Positions 7,339-15,480 of a stretch of DNA of 64,000 nucleotides are shown here, in pieces. The stretch spans positions 806,001 through 870,000 of the forward strand of contig NZ_CP110139.1 of NCBI RefSeq assembly GCF_025979885.1, in the 5' to 3' direction. The translations under genes and the position numbers were made by a program. Every line of letters starts with the position of its first letter. Position 1 is the stretch's first letter. The notes below the pieces were generated by a model. It did no database searches. It was not told the DNA's origin and saw only the letters and a program-made list of their open reading frames with translations. This stretch comes from Hymenobacter sp. YIM 151500-1. GTDB lineage: Bacteria; Bacteroidota; Bacteroidia; Cytophagales; Hymenobacteraceae.

Positions 7339-8595
7339 TCACTGCTTCACCGCCACGTCTGCCATAGCCCGGCCCGCTAGGTAGCCGGTGGTCCAGGCCG
7401 CCTGAAAGTTGAAGCCCCCGGTGATGCCGTCAATGTCGAGGACTTCCCCGGCGAAGTAGAGGCCGGGCACGCGGCGGCTTTCCATGGTCTGCATGTTCAC
7501 CTCGCTCAGGGCCACGCCCCCGCAGGTCACAAATTCGTCCTTGTAGGTGGTTTTGCCTTCCACGGGCAGGGGCGTGCGGAGCAGGTTTTCGATGAGGCGG
7601 TTTTGGGCCTTGGCCGGCAGCTCATTCCAGCGCGTGTCGGGCCCGATGCCGGCGCCTTCGGCCAGGGTGCGCCACAGGCGCTGGGGCAGCCCAAACAGTG
7701 GGTTGGCCAGCACGGCTTTCTTGCCGTGCTGCTCCCGAAACTGGCTCAGGTGCTGGCGCAGGGTTTCTTCGGTAAAGTCGGGAATCCAATTGACCAGGGC
7801 AATGCTGCGGTACTGCAGCTCGTGGAGGCGGCGGGCGCCCCAGGCCGAGAGCTTGAGCACGGCCGGCCCGCTCACGCCCCAGTGCGTCACCAGCACCGGG
7901 CCTTCGTACTCCAGCTTTTCGCCGGCTACGCGCACTCTGGCGCGCGGCACGCTCACGCCAGGCAGCTCGCGCAGGGGCGAATCGGGCACGTTGAAGGTAA
8001 ACAGGCTGGGTACCGGCTCCTGAATGGGGTGGCCCAGGCGGCGCAGCCACTCGTACTGCTCGGTTTTGGGCGCGCCGCCGGTGGCTACCAGCAGGCGGGC
8101 CACCGTCAGCGTGCCGGCCCCGGAGCCACCACTGAGGGTCAGCTGGAAGCCGCCTTCCGGCAACGGCTCGATATGCTCGGCCGCGGTGTGCAGCATAATT
8201 TTGACCCCGGCCTGGCGGGCAGCGTCCAGCAGGCACTGGGCAATGGTTTCGGAGGAGTCGGTGACGGGAAACATGCGGCCGTCGGGCTCGGTTTTGAGCT
8301 TGACGCCGCGGGCCTCAAACCAGCGCACCGTGTCCGGGGCGCCAAACTGCCTGAAGGGCTCCTTGAGGTGCTTGCCTCCGCGCGGGTAGTGCTGCACCAG
8401 CTGGGCGGCCGTGTCGGCGGCGTGCGTGACGTTGCAGCGGCCCCCGCCCGATATGCGCACCTTGCTCAGCAGCTTGCCGGTTTTTTCGAGCAGCACCACC
8501 CGTAGCGCGGGGTTGGCCTCGGCGCAGGCAATGGCCCCGAAAAAGCCGGCGGCCCCGCCGCCCAGCACCGCCACGGTCGTTTTGTCAGACTTCAC
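7339..8595 (-). CDS. HI0933/BaiN-family FAD-dependent oxidoreductase
   Basis: Flavoprotein of 418 residues in the HI0933 (YhiN/BaiN) family. The dinucleotide-binding motif VAVLGGGAAGFFGA is at residues 8-21; the family signature GKLLSKVRISGGGRCNVTH follows, and the C-terminus has the second FAD contact (GLYFAGEVLDIDGITGGFN). The start is GTG at 8595: no ATG lies nearby and a TATCTTTG box ends 5 bases upstream, so the mRNA is probably leaderless. Upstream lies an array of four GCAGTG motifs at helical spacing. The substrate is unknown; relatives include 3-dehydro bile acid reductases and uncharacterised flavoproteins. Confidence 0.9.
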   Translation of the reverse strand: MKSDKTTVAVLGGGAAGFFGAIACAEANPALRVVLLEKTGKLLSKVRISGGGRCNVTHAADTAAQLVQHYPRGGKHLKEPFRQFGAPDTVRWFEARGVKLKTEPDGRMFPVTDSSETIAQCLLDAARQAGVKIMLHTAAEHIEPLPEGGFQLTLSGGSGAGTLTVARLLVATGGAPKTEQYEWLRRLGHPIQEPVPSLFTFNVPDSPLRELPGVSVPRARVRVAGEKLEYEGPVLVTHWGVSGPAVLKLSAWGARRLHELQYRSIALVNWIPDFTEETLRQHLSQFREQHGKKAVLANPLFGLPQRLWRTLAEGAGIGPDTRWNELPAKAQNRLIENLLRTPLPVEGKTTYKDEFVTCGGVALSEVNMQTMESRRVPGLYFAGEVLDIDGITGGFNFQAAWTTGYLAGRAMADVAVKQ

Positions 8596-8600
8596 AGGCC

Positions 8601-8608
8601 CAAAGATA
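8601..8608 (-). promoter_or_regulatory. -7 box directly upstream of the flavoprotein GTG start
   Basis: TATCTTTG read on the minus strand, 5 bases before the GTG. No TTTG-like -33 element is visible at the expected distance, so the promoter may need an activator. Confidence 0.6.
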
Positions 8609-8638
8609 CGGCCTCCAGACGTGCGAGTGTGGTTTCTC

Positions 8639-8676
8639 GCAGTGTTTACGCAGTGGTTGCGCAGTGTTCCGCAGTG
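8639..8676 (-). promoter_or_regulatory. four phased GCAGTG repeats upstream of the flavoprotein promoter
   Basis: GCAGTG starts at 8639, 8650, 8661 and 8671 (steps 11, 11, 10), i.e. on one face of the helix. Relative to the flavoprotein promoter these sites lie about 30-70 bases upstream, a position typical of activator binding. Confidence 0.5.
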
Positions 8677-8682
8677 GCTGTT

Positions 8683-9531
8683 CTACACCAGGGCGGCCAG
8701 CACGTCGTCGTGCTGGAACTGGTAGCCGGTGAGGCTGCGGACCAGGGAGCTGTCGATGAGCTTGCCGCCGGTGGTTTCGGGCAGGAAGGTGGGCGGCTCC
8801 AGGCCCAGGTGCGCCGCCGCGGCGGGGTAAAACTGACGGCGCGGCGGGTGGGTAGCAGCGCAGGCGTTGAGCGTGTACCCCCACACGTTGTGCTGAATCA
8901 GGTGCTGGAGCAGACCCACGCAGTCGGCCAGGTGGATGAGGTTGACGGGGGCGCTGCCCAGGGGCAGGTCGTGGCGGCCGGCCAGGAAGCGGCCCGGCGC
9001 CCGGCCCGGCCCCATCAAGCCCGCCAGGCGCACCACGGTGTGGTCGGGGCCCGAGAACAGGGCTTCGGCCCGGAGCAGGGGGGCAGCGGCGTTGGTGTCG
9101 GCCTGGGCGTCGGCTTCGTGCATGGTGCGGGGCTCGTCGGGGTACACGCCGGTGGAGCTGACGTGGAGCACGTGCCGCACGCCGGCGCGGGCGGCAGCTT
9201 CGGCCACGGGGCGCAGCAGGGCGGGGTAGGCATCGGGGGAGCCGGCCCCGCGGGTGGGGGGCACGTTGAGCACCAGCACCTCGGCCTCGTGCAGCAGCGC
9301 CTGAAGGGTGTCAGCGTCGGTGGGAGTGAGTGTGGGGCTGAGGCGCAGCAGGTAGGGCCGAATGCCGGCGTCGCGCAGGGTGAGCAGGTGCACCGGGGTG
9401 GTGGTGGTGCCGTGCACCGGGTGGCCGGCCGCCACCAGGGCCTGGGCCAGGGGCAGGCCAAGCCAGCCGCAGCCCAAAATGGCTACAGTTGGCGGAGACG
9501 CAGTACGGAAGGAAGATGTGGCGTAGGACAT
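8683..9531 (-). CDS. NAD(P)-dependent epimerase/dehydratase-like protein (extended SDR)
   Basis: Rossmann-fold protein of 282 residues similar to the YeeZ/NAD-dependent epimerase group. The cofactor motif VAILGCGWLGLPLA is at residues 15-28 in the atypical GxGxxG form of this group; the strand VLVLNVPPTRG and the HVSSTGVYPD segment carrying the active-site Ser/Tyr region follow, with RLAGLMGPGR later. The ATG at 9531 gives a short unstructured start before the Rossmann motif. It is in the same direction as the flavoprotein gene but separated from it by the GCAGTG array. No substrate is inferred. Confidence 0.82.
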   Translation of the reverse strand: MSYATSSFRTASPPTVAILGCGWLGLPLAQALVAAGHPVHGTTTTPVHLLTLRDAGIRPYLLRLSPTLTPTDADTLQALLHEAEVLVLNVPPTRGAGSPDAYPALLRPVAEAAARAGVRHVLHVSSTGVYPDEPRTMHEADAQADTNAAAPLLRAEALFSGPDHTVVRLAGLMGPGRAPGRFLAGRHDLPLGSAPVNLIHLADCVGLLQHLIQHNVWGYTLNACAATHPPRRQFYPAAAAHLGLEPPTFLPETTGGKLIDSSLVRSLTGYQFQHDDVLAALV

Positions 9532-9673
9532 GCGGGGTAAAGGTGGTAAAAAATCCAACCCATGCCACTGCTCACCTGAAAAAGCCAGAAATGCCGTTCT
9601 TGCAGGCCGCCGCCGCTCGCAGGGCGGCTCCTGCCACTAGCAGTTTTCTTACGTCCACTTTTTCTCTCCTCTT

Positions 9674-10552
9674 ATGGCTTCTACGCACCCCTACGCCCAG
9701 CCCATGCTCCGCGACAACGCCCTCCAGGGTAAAACCATCGTCGTGACGGGCGGCGGCACCGGCCTCGGCCGGGCCATGACCACCTACTTTCTCCAGCTCG
9801 GGGCCAACGTGGTCATCAGCTCCCGCAAGCTCGACGTGCTGGAAAAAACCGCCGAGGAGCTGCGCCAGCAAACCGGCGGGCAGGTGCTGGCCGTGCCCTG
9901 CGACGTGCGCAAGTACGACGAGGTAGAAGCCCTGCTCCAGCGCACCATCGACACGTTCGGGGGCGTGGATGTGCTGCTCAACAACGCTGCCGGCAACTTC
10001 ATCAGCCCCACCGAGCGCCTGAGCCACAAGGCCTTCGACGTAATTGTGGACATTGTCCTGCGCGGCTCGTACAACTGCACGCTGGCGTTTGGCAAGCGCT
10101 GGATTGCCGATAAGCGGCCCGGCACTATTCTCAACATCGTTACCACCTACGCCTCCGTAGGCTCGGCCTACGTGGTGCCCTCAGCGGCGGCCAAGGCCGG
10201 CGTGCTGGCCATGACCCGCTCCCTGGCCGTGGAGTGGGCCAAGTACGGCATCCGTTCCAACGCCATTGCCCCCGGCCCTTTCCCCACCGAGGGTGCCTGG
10301 AGCCGCCTCTTCCCCGAGCCCCTGGCTTCCAAGCTCGACCCCGCCGCCTCGGTGCCCCTCAAGCGCGTGGGCAACCACCAGGAGCTGGCCAACCTGGCCG
10401 CCTACCTGGTTTCCGACTTCTCGGCCTACATGAATGGCGAAGTGGTAACCCTCGACGGCGGCGAGTGGCTGAACGGGGCCGGCGAGTTCAACAAGCTCGA
10501 ACTCCTGACCCCGGAAATGTGGGACCAAATCGAGAAAACCATGCGTCGCTAA
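9674..10552 (+). CDS. SDR oxidoreductase, 2,4-dienoyl-CoA reductase type
   Basis: Short-chain dehydrogenase of 292 residues. The cofactor motif TGGGTGLGRAM (residues 25-35), NNAAGNF (about 103-109) and a C-terminal VVTLDGGEWLNGAG are those of peroxisomal-type 2,4-dienoyl-CoA reductases, which reduce double bonds of unsaturated acyl-CoA during beta-oxidation with NADPH. The classical SDR Tyr-x-x-x-Lys is replaced by SAYVVPSAAAKAG, as expected for the dienoyl-CoA reductase subgroup, which lacks the catalytic tyrosine. The gene converges with the DUF1571 gene and its stop codon abuts an inverted repeat. Confidence 0.85.
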   Translation: MASTHPYAQPMLRDNALQGKTIVVTGGGTGLGRAMTTYFLQLGANVVISSRKLDVLEKTAEELRQQTGGQVLAVPCDVRKYDEVEALLQRTIDTFGGVDVLLNNAAGNFISPTERLSHKAFDVIVDIVLRGSYNCTLAFGKRWIADKRPGTILNIVTTYASVGSAYVVPSAAAKAGVLAMTRSLAVEWAKYGIRSNAIAPGPFPTEGAWSRLFPEPLASKLDPAASVPLKRVGNHQELANLAAYLVSDFSAYMNGEVVTLDGGEWLNGAGEFNKLELLTPEMWDQIEKTMRR

Positions 10553-10723
10553 ATCACAGATTGTGCAGATTGGGTAGGATTTCACTGATTTTTGTTGTTT
10601 AGACTTTTGGTGAGCTTCGGCAACCTGTCAGCAAAACAAAAGGGTGCATCCTGAGAAGCACCCTTTTGTTTTGCTGACGAAAAAATCAGTGAAATCCTAT
10701 CCAATCTGCACAATCTGTGATTT
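10551..10723. repeat. composite inverted repeat B around a terminator hairpin
   Basis: Left arm 10551-10593 and right arm 10681-10723 are 43-base inverted repeats with a single mismatch. The arms read AAATCACAGATTGTGCAGAT then TGGrTAGGATTTCACTGATT. They overlap the stop codons of the two convergent genes, so the repeat fills the whole gap. A 21-bp hairpin lies inside. Confidence 0.92.
10627..10678. terminator. terminator hairpin inside repeat B
   Basis: A perfect 21-bp stem (GTCAGCAAAACAAAAGGGTGC and its complement) with a 10-base loop; the outer part is A/T-rich on both sides, suiting termination in both directions. Confidence 0.85.
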
Positions 10724-11585
10724 ATAGCTTGTAGTCCTTGTAGTCTTTGGTGAACTCCTGGGGCGGAATGGGCTGGTTGGCCACGATGTCGTTGAACTCG
10801 AACCGCTCGAACAGGCCTTTATCGTCGTGCACTTGCACGAGCAGGGGCAGGTAGAGCTTCTGGTCCACGCAAATCAGGATGCGGCGGCCGTAGGCGTTAG
10901 GTACTTGGATGGTTTTACCGGCGGGCACGGTGGCGTCCGGCGTCAGGCCATTGCGCTCCAGAATGCGGTACTCGCCGCAGCCGAAGCGGGCGGCAATGGC
11001 GGCCACCGTTTCGGGCTTGGCGGGCTTGTAGGGCACGTAGCGAAAGGCAGGATAGTCGGCGCGGAGCACGTGGGCGGGGCGGCCGGCCAAGGTGGTGTCG
11101 GTGGTGTAGCGGAAGCTGCGCTCCAGGGCGTGGTCCTGGCGCTGGCTGGAACCGCGCAGCATCTCGGCAATGGTGCCGTAGCCGGCGTCGAGCACGCTGT
11201 GGTGCTGGCTTTTGCGCATCAGCGCGCCATTGGGGTCGAGGCTGAGCGTGACGTACGGAAAGCTGTTAGGGTACACCCAGGCGTCGCCGTCGTTCTGGCC
11301 TTCCACCCACAGCACCTCAATGCCCTTATGGTTGCGCAAGTACACGCGGTAGGGCCGGAAGGCCATTTTCATGCTCGTGCGCGCCTGCTGGTAGCTGGTC
11401 CCGATACGCTCCTGGGCCCGCACGTTGCAGCGCAGGGTTTTCAGGTTTTCGATGGCGCCGGTCAGGCGGGTAATAAGCTGGTCGGTGGTGAGCTTGGGTG
11501 GGGTGGGCGGCGCGGCCGGGGTGGCTGCTGGAGCGGCGGCCAGCCGTAGGCTGGTCCACGTCAGAAGCCAGAAATAACAAAGCAT
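10722..11585 (-). CDS. DUF1571 exported protein with an internal LysM-like segment
   Basis: Exported protein of 287 residues. The ATG at 11585 gives MLCYFWLLTWTSLRLAAA, a likely signal peptide. The DUF1571 region spans about residues 35-285 (beta-rich, LolA-like: AQERIGTSYQQARTSMKMAF, GIEVLWVEGQNDGDAWVYP). Inside it, residues about 190-230 read as a LysM motif (ETVAAIAARFGCGEYRI, then ERNGLTPDATVPAGKTIQVP), the usual peptidoglycan-binding module. Inferred role: periplasmic, cell-wall-associated. The longer reading frame upstream has no better start. It converges with the dienoyl-CoA reductase gene. Confidence 0.78.
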   Translation of the reverse strand: MLCYFWLLTWTSLRLAAAPAATPAAPPTPPKLTTDQLITRLTGAIENLKTLRCNVRAQERIGTSYQQARTSMKMAFRPYRVYLRNHKGIEVLWVEGQNDGDAWVYPNSFPYVTLSLDPNGALMRKSQHHSVLDAGYGTIAEMLRGSSQRQDHALERSFRYTTDTTLAGRPAHVLRADYPAFRYVPYKPAKPETVAAIAARFGCGEYRILERNGLTPDATVPAGKTIQVPNAYGRRILICVDQKLYLPLLVQVHDDKGLFERFEFNDIVANQPIPPQEFTKDYKDYKL

Positions 11586-11682
11586 GCGGCGTATACTAGA
11601 GCTAATGGCAAACCAGTGACAAGAGAAGGCGGCTAAGCAGAAACCGCGCCGATTGAACAACCCGTGGGCCGGGCAGCTCTGC

Positions 11683-11982
11683 TTAGTTGAGGCTGATGCG
11701 CGGAAAGCGGCTGGCGGCGCTATCAAACACGAATAGCTCATCAATCTGCACTTCGCTCAGAAACTGATACAGCGGAAACTGCTCGACAACGGCCTGCACG
11801 CTGGCCGCCGTGGCTCCGTTCATCGTAACCCAGCCGCGGGTCCGGTCGGCGCTGATGGCGTAGGCCTCAATGATATTCTCTTCGATAAGGCGGTTGATAA
11901 AGGCGCGGTGCCGCGGAATCCGGGAGATAAAATCTTCGTCAATCGTATCGGGCAGCCGGAGGGTAACTACAAATTTAGCCAT
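11683..11982 (-). CDS. muconolactone isomerase-like small protein
   Basis: 99-residue protein from the ATG at 11982. The pattern MAKFVVTLRLPDTIDEDFIS followed by RHRAFINRLIEENIIEAY and VEQFPLYQF resembles the ferredoxin-like dimeric fold of muconolactone delta-isomerase and YCII-like proteins. No aromatic-degradation genes are near, so the catalytic assignment is only fold-level. It lies upstream of the DUF1571 gene on the same strand and diverges from the glycosyltransferase. The much longer open frame upstream of this ATG is antisense to the glycosyltransferase and is not coding. Confidence 0.68.
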   Translation of the reverse strand: MAKFVVTLRLPDTIDEDFISRIPRHRAFINRLIEENIIEAYAISADRTRGWVTMNGATAASVQAVVEQFPLYQFLSEVQIDELFVFDSAASRFPRISLN

Positions 11983-12123
11983 GAGGCAATACAGCAGGAA
12001 ATGAGGCAAGCTGGAGGCTAAACGCGCCCCGCCGCCGGAAAGTTGAGCTCCAGCCCGCAACGGCGGGGCCGGGCAGTAGCTGCGCCGTGCAACATTTTCG
12101 AGCGGCGGGCAGAATAGGAGGCC

Positions 12124-12882
12124 ATGCATTTCTCCGTCATCACCCCAACCCACAACCGCCGGCAGTTTCTGCCCGAGGCCGTTGACAGCGTGCGGGCCAG
12201 CGTAGCGGCCCCCCTGGACTTCTCCTTCGACCACCTCATCTGCGAAAACGCCTGCACCGACGACACCGCCGCCTGGCTGCGCGAGGCCAGCGCCCAGGCC
12301 GGCACCCCCCTGCGCGTGCGCCAGCAGGCTACCAAGCTGCTGCCCGGCCCCGCCCGTAACCTGCTGATTCGGGAGGAAAGCCCCGCCGACGCCTGGCTGG
12401 TGCCCCTCGACGACGACGACGTGCTTTTGCAGCGCTGCCTGTTCCACTACGCCGACCAGATCCGGCAGCATCCTGGCCGCCCCTGGCTGGTGGCCGATTT
12501 CCTGCGCGTGGACGAGGAGCGCCGCTACTTGCCGCGCGAAGACTACTACGCCTGGCGCTTCGACACGCCCCAGGACATGCTGCGGGCCATCTTCCGGGCC
12601 GAGCACTTCATCCAGGGCAACGTGTGCTACAGCCGTCAGCTGTTCAACGAGGTAGGCGGCTACGACGAGGAGTTGCGCATGGCCGAAGACCTGGACCTGT
12701 ACGTGCGGTTTTTGCTGGCCGGCCACCTGCCCGTTATCTGCCCCCACCTCAGCCACCTGCACCGCTTCCACACCAGCAACGTCAGCATCGGCGTGGATGC
12801 CGAGAAGCACGGCAATGATTTGCGGGTGATATACGATAAATACGCCGGGCAGCTGCGGGAGCAGGGAATCGAGCGGCCGTAG
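12124..12882 (+). CDS. glycosyltransferase family 2
   Basis: Cytoplasmic GT-A fold glycosyltransferase of 252 residues. The start MHFSVITPTHNRRQFLPEAV is the classic GT2 N-terminus; ENACTDDTAAWL is the nucleotide-binding loop and VPLDDDDVLL holds the DxD-type metal site. MAEDLDLYVRFLL in the C-terminal half fits the acceptor-side ED motif. It would transfer a sugar from a nucleotide donor to a surface glycan; donor and acceptor are not predictable. It is monocistronic, followed at once by a hairpin repeat. Confidence 0.9.
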   Translation: MHFSVITPTHNRRQFLPEAVDSVRASVAAPLDFSFDHLICENACTDDTAAWLREASAQAGTPLRVRQQATKLLPGPARNLLIREESPADAWLVPLDDDDVLLQRCLFHYADQIRQHPGRPWLVADFLRVDEERRYLPREDYYAWRFDTPQDMLRAIFRAEHFIQGNVCYSRQLFNEVGGYDEELRMAEDLDLYVRFLLAGHLPVICPHLSHLHRFHTSNVSIGVDAEKHGNDLRVIYDKYAGQLREQGIERP

Positions 12883-12883
12883 G

Positions 12884-12914
12884 CTGTCATTCCTCGCTCC
12901 GCTCGGAATGACAG
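12884..12914. repeat. short palindromic repeat of the GTCATTCC...GGAATGAC type
   Basis: 10-bp arms CTGTCATTCC / GGAATGACAG around TCGCTCCGCTC. I recall palindromes of this GTCATTCCGAGCGGAGCGAGGAATGAC form as common dispersed intergenic elements in several bacterial phyla; here it may also terminate the glycosyltransferase transcript. Confidence 0.7.
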
Positions 12915-12999
12915 TTACTCCATCACTACCACGCCGCCCTTGACCGCCAGAAAGTTAGTGTTTCGGCGGGCGTGTACGAACTGAGCAAGTAGGCAAGGC

Positions 13000-15285
13000 T
13001 TACACCTTCTCCTTAGCTGCCTTGCGCTTCACTTTCACCTTCTTCACCGGCTGCCCAGCCGGAGCGGCCGCGCCGGGTGCGCCTACTAGGGTCATTTCCT
13101 TGACCAGGTGGCCGGCGCCAGCGAATTTATCGACCACAAACAGCATGTAGCGCACGTCCAGCGTGATGTTGCGTACCCGGTCGGGGTCGAACATGATGTC
13201 GGACATGGTGCCTTCCCAGTTCCGGTCGAAGTTGGTGCCGATTAGCTCCCCACGGGCATTGATGACGGGGGAGCCGGAGTTGCCGCCGGTGGTATGGTTG
13301 GTGGCAATGAAGGCTACGGGCACCGTGCCCCGGTAGGCATAGGGCCCGAAATCCTTGGTGCGGTACAGCTCTGTGAGGCGGGCGGGCACTTCAAACTCGG
13401 GGTTGGTGGGGTCGGCTTTTTCCATGATGCCGTCCAGGGTGGTGTAGAAGTCATAGCGGGTGCCATCGGCGGGGGCGTAGCCGGCCACTTGGCCGTAGGC
13501 CACGCGCAGGGTAGAGTTGGCATCGGGGTAAAACTTCCGCTCCGGCTGCTGGAGGCGCAGGCCGGCCACGTAGGTACGCTGGAGCAGGGCAATGTTGTCG
13601 GTGGCGGCGGTGTAGGTGGGCAACACCTGCTGGCGGTAGGTGGCGACGATGGCCTGGGCCAGCTGGGCGGCCGGGTCCTGGCGCAGGGTCTGGCCGTTGC
13701 CGGCGGCCACCTCATCCAGCACAGCCTGGGCCCCGGCCTCCGAGGCCAGCCGCGACTTGCCGTACAGCTGAGCTACGTAAGCCGGCCAGCCGCCGGCCTG
13801 GGCGTACTGCTGCTGCACGGTTGTCACGTAGGCAGGCAGCAACGCCGGCGGCGTACCGGTGGCGTAGAGAGGCAGCAGGGCGGCGGCTACTTTCTGGTCG
13901 GTGGGGGCGCTGTAGTTGCGGAAGAAGTTGGTGGTGCCCCGTTTGGCCCGGTCCACGGCCGCCTGGCGCTCCTCAGCCGGCGCTTTTTTGTCGATAAGGT
14001 CCAGCAGCGGCAGCAGAGAGTTGGCGTAGGCCACCAGCTCCACGCCCAGGGCGGCCTCAGTCACGTAGTCGCGGGCCAGGGTGTAGTCGCGCACGGTGGC
14101 ATAGTGTTTCTGCAGTTGCGGCAGCAGCCCGGCAAAGGCGGCGCGGCGGGCTTCGTCGCCGCTTTCGGCCCAGCGCTGAAACCCGGCTTCCTGTTGCTGC
14201 TTGCGCGCCACGGCGTCCAGCTTTTTGAGGCCCCGGTTTTCGCCTATCCACTTCTTCCAGTAGTTGGCCAGGCCGGCGTACTTGGCCGCGTACTGAATCC
14301 GCACCTTGTCGGAGGCCTTCATGTCCTGGTCCAGGATGCGCAGCTTGGTGTCGCGCACCTTGATTTTGGCCGGGTTCGACACCGAGTACACCTCGTCCAC
14401 GCCCCAGCTGGTCAGGTACTCATTGGTGCGGCCAGGGAAGCCGAATACCAGCGTGAAGTCGCCGGGCTGCACGCCTTGCAGGGAAATGGGCAGGTGGTGG
14501 CGGGGCTTGAAGGGACGGTTGGCGGCGGAATAGGGAGCGGGCTTATTGTCGGGGCCGGCGTAGATGCGGAACAGGCTGAAGTCGCCGGTGTGGCGGGGCC
14601 AGGCCCAGTTGTCGGTGTCGCCCCCAAACTTGCCGATGCTGCTCGGTGGTGCCCCCACCAGGCGCACGTCCGGGAATACCTCCGTCACAAATAAATAGTA
14701 CTCGTTGCCCTGGAACATGGGCCGCACAAAGGCCTGGTAGTGGGTGCCTTGCACGGCGGCCTGCCCCACGCGCTGGCTGTTCTGCTGCACCCGCTGCTCC
14801 CGCTCCGCCTCCGTGATGCCCGTAGTGGGCACGCCGGCCAGCACCTGGCTCGTCACATCCTCCATGCGCACGATGAACGTGGCCGTCAGACCCGGATTGG
14901 GCAGCTCCTGGTCCCGCGTCATGGCCCAGTAGCCGTTGGTCAGGTAGTCCTTCTCCACCGACGAGTGCTGCTGAATCTGGCCGTAGCCGCAGTGGTGGTT
15001 GGTCAGCAGCAGCCCTTCGGCGCTGATGATTTCGCCGGTGCAGCCGCCCCCGAACTGCACCACGGCATCCTTCAAGCTGCCCTGGTTAACGGAATAAATC
15101 TGCTCCGCCGTCAGCTTGAGGCCTTTTTTCTGCATATCGGCTTCGTTGAGCTGCTTGAGCAGCAGGGGCAGCCACATGCCTTCATCGGCGCGGGCCTGGG
15201 GCAAGCAGGAGAGAAGCAGTAGGGCGAGCAGCGCCAGCCGGGTGGAGAGGCAAATCACAGATTGTGCAGATTGGAAGGATTTCAC
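13000..15285 (-). CDS. S46 family dipeptidyl-peptidase, DPP11-like
   Basis: Exported serine peptidase of about 761 residues that releases dipeptides from oligopeptide N-termini. Family marks: TNHHCGYGQIQQHSS with the catalytic His, and TGGNSGSPVI with catalytic Ser670. Eighteen residues after that Ser is Arg (FDRNWEG). From memory, this Arg occupies the position that gives DPP11 its preference for Asp/Glu at P1, where DPP7 has Gly, so acidic specificity is inferred. No ATG precedes the signal peptide (LALLALLLLSCLPQARA). A TACTTTTG promoter box covers the TTG at 15318, so GTG at 15285, inside an inverted-repeat arm, is the best start; GTG at 15258 is an alternative. Confidence 0.87.
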   Translation of the reverse strand: MKSFQSAQSVICLSTRLALLALLLLSCLPQARADEGMWLPLLLKQLNEADMQKKGLKLTAEQIYSVNQGSLKDAVVQFGGGCTGEIISAEGLLLTNHHCGYGQIQQHSSVEKDYLTNGYWAMTRDQELPNPGLTATFIVRMEDVTSQVLAGVPTTGITEAEREQRVQQNSQRVGQAAVQGTHYQAFVRPMFQGNEYYLFVTEVFPDVRLVGAPPSSIGKFGGDTDNWAWPRHTGDFSLFRIYAGPDNKPAPYSAANRPFKPRHHLPISLQGVQPGDFTLVFGFPGRTNEYLTSWGVDEVYSVSNPAKIKVRDTKLRILDQDMKASDKVRIQYAAKYAGLANYWKKWIGENRGLKKLDAVARKQQQEAGFQRWAESGDEARRAAFAGLLPQLQKHYATVRDYTLARDYVTEAALGVELVAYANSLLPLLDLIDKKAPAEERQAAVDRAKRGTTNFFRNYSAPTDQKVAAALLPLYATGTPPALLPAYVTTVQQQYAQAGGWPAYVAQLYGKSRLASEAGAQAVLDEVAAGNGQTLRQDPAAQLAQAIVATYRQQVLPTYTAATDNIALLQRTYVAGLRLQQPERKFYPDANSTLRVAYGQVAGYAPADGTRYDFYTTLDGIMEKADPTNPEFEVPARLTELYRTKDFGPYAYRGTVPVAFIATNHTTGGNSGSPVINARGELIGTNFDRNWEGTMSDIMFDPDRVRNITLDVRYMLFVVDKFAGAGHLVKEMTLVGAPGAAAPAGQPVKKVKVKRKAAKEKV

Positions 15286-15315
15286 TGAGGTGGGTGGGCG
15301 GCGGGGTAGAAGATG

Positions 15316-15323
15316 CAAAAGTA
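15316..15323 (-). promoter_or_regulatory. -7 box of the S46 peptidase promoter
   Basis: TACTTTTG on the minus strand matches TAnnTTTG. Transcription would begin near 15312, leaving about 27 bases to the GTG at 15285. Confidence 0.5.
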
Positions 15324-15405
15324 AGGGGCGGGTTGCTTGCGAGTGAGGTTGCTCGCGGAGGTTCGCAGAGGATGGCGCTGAGGTTAGCGGAGCTGTTTAA
15401 CGGAA

Positions 15406-15435
15406 AAACGCCCGGCCAAACCAGGCCGGGCGTTT
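15406..15435. terminator. terminator hairpin inside repeat C
   Basis: A 12-bp stem AAACGCCCGGCC / GGCCGGGCGTTT with a 6-base loop, downstream of the YkvA gene on the minus strand. Confidence 0.8.
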
Positions 15436-15480
15436 AAAATAGAATCAGTGAAATCCTCCTAATCTGCACAATCTGTGATT

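Noticed and set aside
15286..15318. TTG at 15318 as start of the S46 peptidase
   Set aside because: The codon lies within a TACTTTTG promoter box, so it would not be in the transcript.
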